From Coprinellus micaceus (taxonomy: Eukaryota; Basidiomycota; Agaricomycetes; Agaricales; Psathyrellaceae), in the NCBI GenBank assembly GCA_951394405.1, contig OX596335.1:1674001-1738000 (forward strand): a stretch of DNA of 64,000 bases, read 5' to 3'. How positions within the stretch are numbered: the first letter of the stretch is position 1; each line of letters opens with the position of its first letter. This document shows positions 56,892 through 64,000 of the stretch, in pieces. The notes below the pieces were generated by a model. The model made no database searches, was not told where the DNA came from, and was given only the letters and a program-made list of their open reading frames with translations. A program made the position numbers and the translations under genes.

Positions 56892-59074
56892 ATTATCGTA
56901 GTATATATCACACGTTCATTGTAGTAGATATAGTATCATTATTTTCCTTCCTTTCGCTGTTGCCGTACGTCGAGGAACCCACCCCCCAAATCCGAATCAC
57001 ATGATTGGGGCGGGCTGACCCGCTGACCGCTGACGCAAGCGTCTCCGCTTTAGCTGGGCATTCGGCTGAATCCTAGTCTTTATCCCGTCTTAATCCTGAC
57101 CCGTGATAAGCCTCGTGTGCTCACCGGGGATAGTCAATGCATTCGAACAAAGGTAAGCACCTTTTGCTTGTTATTCCGACTTAAATCTGACCATGGATAC
57201 AACCTTTATAGCACGAGGGGAACAAGTTGATGCTGGCGCCGGATTAAAGTCTTTTCCTTGACATGATTCCGGTCGTCCATATCGGCAAGCATAAGTCTCG
57301 AGTAGCAAGCCTGATCCTGGGCGCAGCCTTGGTGGGGACAATTCAAAAATGCAAAACGGACATTAGGTATGTAACATGTTTGTGATAATTGATTGTTTAC
57401 AAATGCTATGCGGGCGGGAGATTCCCCCCTTGCCCGTAGTGTAGGCAGAGACGGAGGGCCGCTCAGCACCTCCGGGCTGTCTCGGAACCTTGTACCGTCC
57501 GCTGGTAGCCCCGAGGTTTGGCCAATAGGACATTCAGAATGATGTCCATTTCACTTTCCATCGCAAACTATGCACCACCGATACTGGTGCACCAGGCCTG
57601 GTCTGGGTCATGCGCTCTTTTAACGCCCAACGTTCTCGTCCTGGTCCACACCGTACGAGCCCAGTTTACAAGGCGGTGGACGTGCTAACCAGTACGCTCC
57701 CCCTTTACGAGCGGTGCACCAGCTCGGATATCCTTGAGGTGCATAAGCAACTCGCCGGACTCGAGCCATGTGCACCAGGTACGAGGGATAGGGCAGCACC
57801 ACCCGATAGGCTCGATCCAGGAACGGGAGAAGCTGCCCCCTGGCCCATCTAAGATCTAGGAGGTAAATCAGTTAAAGTTTCGATTCTGAGTGAAAAGTCT
57901 ACCTCATCCTTCTTGCTCCATTCGTTGCTGATGGCGACCAGGAGCGCACAAAGACGACGATGATGCCTTCTCAATTCGGTACAGGTGCACGACTACGCCA
58001 ATTTTGACCCCACGATGTCAGCCGAGGCGTCGCCTCCCTCTACCGTTTTAAGACGGTCGAATGTGCACCCCGCCTCTGTGTACAAAGATCGTCGTTTGTG
58101 CATCACTCCAACCAAGACAGTTGAACCCCGAGAAGACGGGAGAAGATAAGGATGGTGTGGCACTCGCCTTACTCTGTTCGCAAGAATCTGCCCTCGAGGC
58201 GAACCACAAAGGCAGCAGCACGCGCCCGCCAAGGGCCAAGGGCACAGGATGAATATGTCAGTTCATCGGATGATAGGCAGCCTAACCAACATTCGAGTTC
58301 AATTGTGGGTTCTTGTTGGTATGATACTCTTTCACGGCCGAGAAGCGCTTCGTGAAAATTTTGAGCGCTAAAGGTCCTAATGCATACAAACTCCCCCTCC
58401 CGTTTCGCCAAGTTTGCCCCCAAGGCTCAAGCCGCTGGCCTTCACGCCCTTTCGAAAGATGTGTGTAGTCAGTTCAAGAGAAACCCCTCGAGTACCGCCA
58501 CCTCTTATCTCCGTATTCCCATTCCTTGACTGACTCTCATCGAGGCTCACGAATTGAAGATTGAATTCGTAGTGGGGAGGGTTTAAATTTCATCCGTGCC
58601 TTCCGGTGCGCCACAAGGGACTCCAAACTTGAGAACTTTGCACCAGGCGAAGTCATCGATATGAGGTAGCGCGATTCTTGGGCTCCCTTTTCTGGTACTT
58701 CCCATGGTAGGGCCTCGCCACCTCATCGGAGGGGAACTGTTGGCTGCGTCCATCCCCGTTTCCTCCTCCTACCTTCCTCACTCATGCCCGATGCTAGATC
58801 CTAGCAGCATTCGTTGCCATCGCCAGGGTGCGCCTATCGAACTCGTTGAATATGGCACTGCATAATAGCACACACATAACCCCTATACCAGCCGGAATTC
58901 CACAATACCCCATTGCCGACTTTACCGATTGAACCGCGGGATAGGCAACCCGGTACAGTGCTTCGTGGGGGCTGCTTGATTCCAAGCATGGTCAATCTGA
59001 CTGCCATGTCACTTGGAAGGGCAATCCTGAGCTTCATTTCAGCTGCTGTACGTACCTGTTTATCCGAGACCACG
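56892..59074. other. Intergenic, no gene supported
   Basis: 2.2 kb with short overlapping ORFs on both strands and no coherent exon structure. Confidence 0.45.
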
Positions 59075-59082
59075 TATAAAAA
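59075..59082 (+). promoter_or_regulatory. TATA box of the DUF7918 gene
   Basis: TATAAAAA, 102 bp before ATG 59184. The in-frame ATG at 59082 overlaps this box and is therefore not the start. Confidence 0.6.
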
Positions 59083-59183
59083 TGGTGGCGGCGGTGTACG
59101 TCGTTCTGCCACAGCACCCTCTTCTTGAGCCCTCGACCTCGTTTCCTCCACTCGCACACCATCAACTCAGTTTCCAGAGCTAT

Positions 59184-60408
59184 ATGCCTGCGCTTGAAGG
59201 GTTCGGGGCGTGGATAGAGGTGCACGGGTGTACAGTGCGAGAATACGAAATTGAGGCACTGGACGGCGAAACCGGAGTCACTTGCTGGATCCCATGCGAA
59301 ACAGGAAATGTGCGTTCAGTCCTCGCGGAGTTGATCAGAATCGACGCTGATACCACCTCCAATGTCCAGGAGTTTACTATATGTGTGACTATACCAGAAT
59401 GCGATCTTCAGCGAATGGGTCACAAAGTACGGGTCCAACTGGATGGTGCTGATGCCCTCATTCAGGGGAACATTTTCCAACAGCACACGCCAGTGCATAC
59501 CCGATATTTCTCTGACCAATGGGCGGACGCAGCGAGAACGTGTACTAGGGCATTCCAATTTGGTGCAATGCAGCTTACAGGTATGTCATGAGACTGCGAC
59601 CTACTGCCTCGAAGACTGACTTCAAGCCCACTCGGCGATGACCTGTCACATTAGACGACGACGACTGCCTCTATCAAAGTGACGAGAATCTTGGCGAGAT
59701 ACAAGTGGTGGTGCAGTCGGTGGAGAGGTTTGTTCCTGTCGTTCCGAAGGAAGGAGGGAGGTTCAATGACGAAGTCCGGGTTCATGAGCGGTCGAAGAAG
59801 GCGCTTGCGACATGTGTCAAGTAAGCCTCCTTGAATGGCAGATCCATATTTGCTAACCTCGCACCTCACAGGTTTGGAGAGGCAAAAGTTCACGTTGGTG
59901 CTCCCCCAAAGAATTTCGCCGCCCGCGGGGTGACAGATGTGTGCACATTTGTCTTCAAATATCGCACGATTGGTATGCCACTCTAACTTCTGGCCTTCAC
60001 TCGCTCATGGAGAAGTCAAAACTTGCAGATGTGCTTATGGCGAAGGAAATTGCGGTTCTCGACGCCAAATGTTTAACCACATCCACTGTGGGGGAAAGGT
60101 CCCCGTGTCCACCTCGAAAGAAGAGGAAAGGTGATGGGTGTGGGCGTGGCGGGGGCCAGTCGCTCAAGGCCAAGGTCAAGAAAGCTAGGAGAGAACGCGG
60201 GGCTAATCTGGGAGGCAAACTGAAGGGAAAGGTAGGTCGCTTCCAACACGCTCCACTCCTTTCCACAAAGTCCTGACCAGGACCCCGTCGCCTCTAGACC
60301 GGGAAGCGAGTGGGAGAGGCACCAGCGTTGGCCGACGAATCCCCAGATGGTGACCCTCACGGCTGTGCGAAAGGATGGTTCCGGATAATTTCACCACCCC
60401 AAAACTGA
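59184..60408 (+). CDS. DUF7918-type protein, 325 aa
   Basis: Five exons: 59184-59580, 59655-59820, 59872-59972, 60029-60231 and 60298-60408. All phases agree. A TGCTAAC branch point precedes the third exon. The protein starts MPALEGFGAWIEVHGCTVRE, then ETGVTCWIPCETG, FQFGAMQLTDDDD, LGEIQVVVQSVERFV, VHERSKKALATCVKFGE and VCTFVFKYRTIDVLMA. These are the beta-rich blocks of the DUF7918 family, abundant in Agaricomycetes: 'F-AWI-V-G', 'CWI', 'F-F--LQLTDDD', 'LG-I', 'VHERSKKA--H-V-FG', 'F-F-YR'. The C-terminus is Lys/Arg/Gly-rich (KKRKGDGCGRGGGQS), which suggests a nucleus- or nucleic-acid-directed tail. The function of DUF7918 is unknown. The gene is complete and intact. Confidence 0.85.
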
Positions 60409-62770
60409 TTTTCTCCCAAATCGCTCTGAGTTCTGTGTGTACAGTCCCGCATTTCTTCGTGACCGCTAATAATACAGAGGCTGATTTATGGCTCGGTGCA
60501 AGCCTCATCGAAATTTTCGTCGCGCCCACAGGCTCCGAGCAGACTCGTCGGTCACCCGAGGACGTGCATGAAGGCCCACGGCAAGGGTGCGCAGGCCGTC
60601 GGCCACCTGGGTAGCGGGTAGTGAGCAGGAGTGTCGTGCAGGCTTGAGAGTAGGTAGAGCGCACCTTCAGTCAGCTCTGTATGAAACGCTTACCTTGGCC
60701 ATCGTAGCCCTGATTCCAAGGGCTTGGTTGCGTCTTTGGGGGCGCTGGAGAACAGGGCGCGAGGCGAGAAGAGCCGTAGGAAGGTTAGTAGATGTTCGGC
60801 GTGTGAATGGGAACCGAAACGCACCTAGATACCTTTTCGCGTCCCTTGACCTTCTCGAGTCAAAACACGCGAGCTTCGACCTCTAACGCCATATCTCGGG
60901 ATTGTCGCTGTCGCGAGGTTTTCCGCCTTCTACAAATGAAATGTAGAAGGCGGGGGGGCTAAGTTGAGGCGAGGGGGAGGCACGGGTGCTGGTTGGTTGG
61001 TAGCGGGAGCGGGGGCGTGGGTGCGAAGGCTTGAATGGGTCAAAGGGGGTGAACGTTCGGCGATTCGAACGGGGAAGGTGCTCACCAAAGAGCTTGGGGT
61101 GTGCCGGTGGTTGAGTGTCAATAGTTTGCCCTGGAGTACGTTGGGGCTATTTACGAGCTCCTGGTCGCGCCGGCCACCAGGGTGGTGAGTGAGGGAAAGC
61201 GAGCGGGGGAAAGGCAGGGAGATAATGGAGGAGGGGATAATTTGGATTGGAGCGTCGGCGCAGCGCCGAATCGCGTGTAAGGCTTAGCCGAGAGAAGATA
61301 GGGGCCGGTAGAGGTCTATTATAACCAGGCATAGAGCGTCGAAAGATGACACAGCGCGAACTATTCGAGTAGACGGCCTTGGGGGTCGAGGTATTGTGGA
61401 CTTGAGGACGGTGGGCTGGGGCGGGAAGGAAGAGCCGACCCAATCGTCAGCGTTTTCCGATTGTCCAGTTATGAAACGGAATGAAATAGGCGTGAGTTGA
61501 AAGGGGCGTCCCGATTGAGTAGACATTAGCGCTGGATAAACGATATATTGAGGGTTATGGCTGTTTGAGTATTACAGGCTCGTATAGTAGTGAATCATGA
61601 CTGATTTTGGTGTGGCCTACTTGTGAGTGGCTCGTGTGCGAGCTTCTGAGGCGACTGCAACTAATTGGCCCTATTCTCGGGGCTTACGACGGTGACACCA
61701 GCAGAGGAGCGTCAGAAATGCCGAAATAAGACCTCAGCACATACCGGAGGGGCGCCCTGTGCGTGTCAAGCGCGGCCACGGCGTAGGGGTGTTACTTCTA
61801 ATAGACGGGATCTGAATCATGAGATAAATCCCAGAAAGTGACAAGCCAAACATACCGAGCATAAGGGCCGCCACTAGCGGTACATGCAGGCCTGACAGGG
61901 GCCCTACCCGGAGTGGTAGCTTCTGGAGTACGTATGCGACGACAAGAGGGAGAATCATGGCGGTGGTTGATAATGAAGAAGGAACTGAAGAAATTTCTCG
62001 GGGTGTTGGTTTTTGTAACAACTATGGTGTTTGTCCTCATCGTCCGACGTTTATTCACGTCGTTTTTAGGCGGCGAGTCTTCAGTATCCCAACCCCGTTG
62101 CTACTGGTAGTGGCATACCCAAATCCAGTTACAGTCTCAACTATTTTTTTGTATGCAACACCGAGGGGGAGTACTGTCTTGGAGGTGAAGAGTCAAGGAG
62201 GAATTGGACCAATTTCTCGGGGGATTAATGGCTTCGTGACTACTCCTGTGTTTGTCCGTGTGTTTTTGAGGGGGAAAGAATTTGCGATCCACTACCACTC
62301 TTCTCCAGTCGGCACGGCCGCATGCCAGTGGAGCATTAAGTTCAATAGTACCAAGTTTCTTCCTGGCTTCCTTGGGAAAATTGACTCACCAAAGGACCAG
62401 AAGATACAGCGTTCGGGGCCAAGTATAATGCCACGCCAATGTGAGAGCAAGGGGAAATAAAATGCGCCAAGAACTGTCTAACCGATGTACCTTCAATCGA
62501 GTTAAGGTCCGAGTACTTCGAGTGGAGAATGATTAATGACTTGTGGGTCCCTGTTTGGACAATCCCATGACTCGGCCGCGTGATCCGGGCACCACACTTC
62601 CCGAGTCCGACACTCTCCGAGCAGTGCCAATCGCGTAGGCCGACCTAGATAAGCATTGAACTTGAATAGCTGTCAAGGCCGGAGAACTTCTCGCCACTCC
62701 CCGAGAAAGCCTTCCTCTATGGGATGAAATAGACAGGCGCTCCTCCTTTCATCAATTCGACCCTCCGCAG
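60409..62770. other. Mostly intergenic; hairpin at 60923
   Basis: Several medium ORFs on both strands lack motifs or splice logic. A 167-codon ORF at 61957-62460 (+) contains two similar stretches (EEISRGVGF / GPISRGING; CPHRPTF / TPVFVRVF), which hints at an internal duplication, but I cannot support a gene. Confidence 0.4.
60923..60953. repeat. Perfect 12-bp inverted repeat (hairpin)
   Basis: CCGCCTTCTACA, a 7-nt loop AATGAAA, then TGTAGAAGGCGG followed by a G run. It lies 515 bp after the DUF7918 stop. It could be a transcript hairpin or the end of a small mobile element. Confidence 0.65.
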
Positions 62771-62952
62771 GCACCGAGGTTGTGGAGCGGCGGCTCGACC
62801 CTGATGTCCGACTTTGCGACGGCACGCTCTATCGCGGTGGGTGGAGAGATGAATTTCGCTGTACAAGGCCTTTCATCGAACGGGACATGGCTTGCCTACA
62901 ATTGCTCGTGAATGACTTCCACCTTCAGCACCACAACGAGGGTACTTCATAA
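62771..62952 (+). CDS. Possible terminal exon, gene unidentified
   Basis: After a CCCTCCGCAG acceptor, a 60-codon open stretch encodes EVVERRLDPDVRLCDGTLY, RGGWRDEFRCTRPFIERDMA and LVNDFHLQHHNEGTS, then a stop. The composition is protein-like. Upstream exons are not resolved; EYFEWRMINDLWVPVWTIP near 62510-62570 is a candidate. No family is recognised. Confidence 0.25.
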
Positions 62953-64000
62953 TCGACTGCAGTTCAGATCTCAGACGCGCTTCTCATCATTCAAGTGTTC
63001 AAAGTCATACTCACGCAAAGCAGGTTTCCGGTGTGTGCATTTCTCGTGATCCGAGCGGGAGCACGGCCGTGCACCCTATTTCCTGAAGCCAGGCATCGTC
63101 AGCCCCACACTGGATGAGTTTGGGAACCGGCAGACTGATATAAGATGAATGCTGTTTGCGGACGCAGTCACTGCCAGTGGGCTGAAGAGCCCCTGGAATC
63201 TTTGGCGCCGGGGTCGTGGATGCCACCATTCCCGCCGGATTATCAGTTCCCCATGCCTGCATGGTAGAACTTCGTAGGCCAAACCGGCATTCCTGCGACT
63301 CCCCTTTACCACCCGACCGGAGAACCAGTTGAAAGTAGGGGTGACCTCCACCAGACCCTCCTGTACGCAACGCTCATCACTAACCCGTCGTCAGGGCACC
63401 GGAATCCTCCACGCCACGCGCAAGTCGTATCTTCACCCTCGTGTATACCTGCACAATCATCGGTGATCGTGTAGCCTCTCCCCTCATATTTTTGCAAGCC
63501 CATCGTCTCCCGTGGTTGGCGCTGGTTCCGATGCTCCAAGGGCGGATTCCTACAATAGTCACGGATACCTGTTCACTAAACGTTAGGACACATTCCTGTC
63601 ATGATAGTCCCAATCCAACTCACCTTTCCCTTGGCTGTCACATCTGGGTATAGAGACACCAACCCCTTCGCCGTGATGAAGCTCACCACCAACGTCGAGT
63701 GGAAGAACAGGATCGGGGCCGGGGGCACATGGGGACGAAAGACCCGAAGCAGTCGCGTTGATCTTCTGCCCACCCTTGGTGCGGAACAGCGTCGCAACCT
63801 TCTCGATTGCCCCGCCCCCAACGTACTCCGGATCATGGGGGGAGAGCAGATGGTTCGGTTGCAGCTCGTAGCCCCTCTCTGCAAACTAAGTGAGCCAACT
63901 CGTTAAGGCTCCCCGCCGCTCTTTATGCCTGCACCCACACCCCAGGCCCCACCCCCAGTACGGCGATACCCCGAATGCAGTGTGTCGATCCCGTTAAAAT
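62953..64000. other. Window end, unresolved
   Basis: Minus-strand open frames at 63003-63370 and 63576-63884 have partly protein-like composition (LFFHSTLVVSFITAKGLV), but I could not join them into a gene. Confidence 0.35.

Noticed and set aside
61957..62460. 167-aa ORF with two similar internal segments
   Set aside because: The similarity is short, no promoter or splice signals support it, and no family is recognised. Kept only as a remark.
1..64000. Prokaryotic features (operons, CRISPR arrays, ribosome binding sites)
   Set aside because: Spliceosomal introns and eukaryotic protein families throughout show nuclear fungal DNA. No regularly spaced repeats were seen.

Overview
The window looks like accessory, transposon-rich DNA of a mushroom-forming basidiomycete (Agaricomycetes). 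Supporting signs are the many 47-72 nt GT-AG introns with CTAAC/CTGAC-like branch points, TATA boxes 85-125 bp before start codons, and protein families that I know from Agaricomycetes: KDZ transposases with a CxC2 zinc cluster, a TET/JBP-type dioxygenase relic, JmjC proteins of the mushroom-expanded type, an RNase H1 N-terminal (viroplasmin-like) domain, DUF7918, and F-box/LRR proteins. The species is not decidable from the sequence. All intron-exon structures were worked out by hand from splice sites and reading-frame continuity.

Layout. 1-2.4 kb: decayed KDZ-CxC2 transposase (-). 2.6-3.4 kb: small gene with a bZIP-like basic motif (+), paralogous to the gene at 48.2-49.0 kb. 3.7-7.0 kb: two minus-strand genes, the second with an RNase H1 N-terminal/viroplasmin-like domain. 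7.4-11.0 kb: intact 8-exon gene of 1066 aa from an uncharacterised mushroom family. 12.4-16.8 kb: intact 10-exon JmjC gene of 1271 aa (-). 16.9-19.3 kb: 3'-truncated copy of 'gene X', then an F-box-like gene (+). 19.7-22.9 kb: a degenerate lysine/glutamate-rich ORF and a small 5-exon gene. 23.6-27.6 kb: intact 4-exon gene of 1255 aa (+). 29.2-31.5 kb: small gene, a probable Plavaka-type transposase fragment and a JmjC relic that has lost an iron ligand.

32.1-37.6 kb: three conserved eukaryotic housekeeping genes side by side, GAA1 (GPI transamidase), TAF7 (TFIID) and a SAM37/metaxin-like gene. Each appears broken by frameshifts or a stop codon. 38-39.7 kb: TET/JBP-like dioxygenase pseudogene. 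40.7-41.6 and 50.1-51.0 kb: two diverged copies of a non-coding repeat. 43.5-44.1 kb: second truncated gene X copy, identical over 427 bp to the full gene. 44.8-46.0 kb: small 3-exon gene preceded by a third truncated gene X copy. 46.8-47.8 kb: second KDZ relic. 48.2-51.6 kb: bZIP-like paralog, a gene convergent with it that shares a CTAG stop palindrome, and another small gene. 54.1-56.9 kb: full-length gene X (905 aa). 59.2-60.4 kb: DUF7918 gene (325 aa). The last 3.5 kb holds little that I can support.

The most unusual features are the gene X 5'-module copies, two of them just upstream of unrelated genes in the same orientation; the block of three decayed essential-type genes; and a shared palindromic element at the JmjC gene and at its relic.
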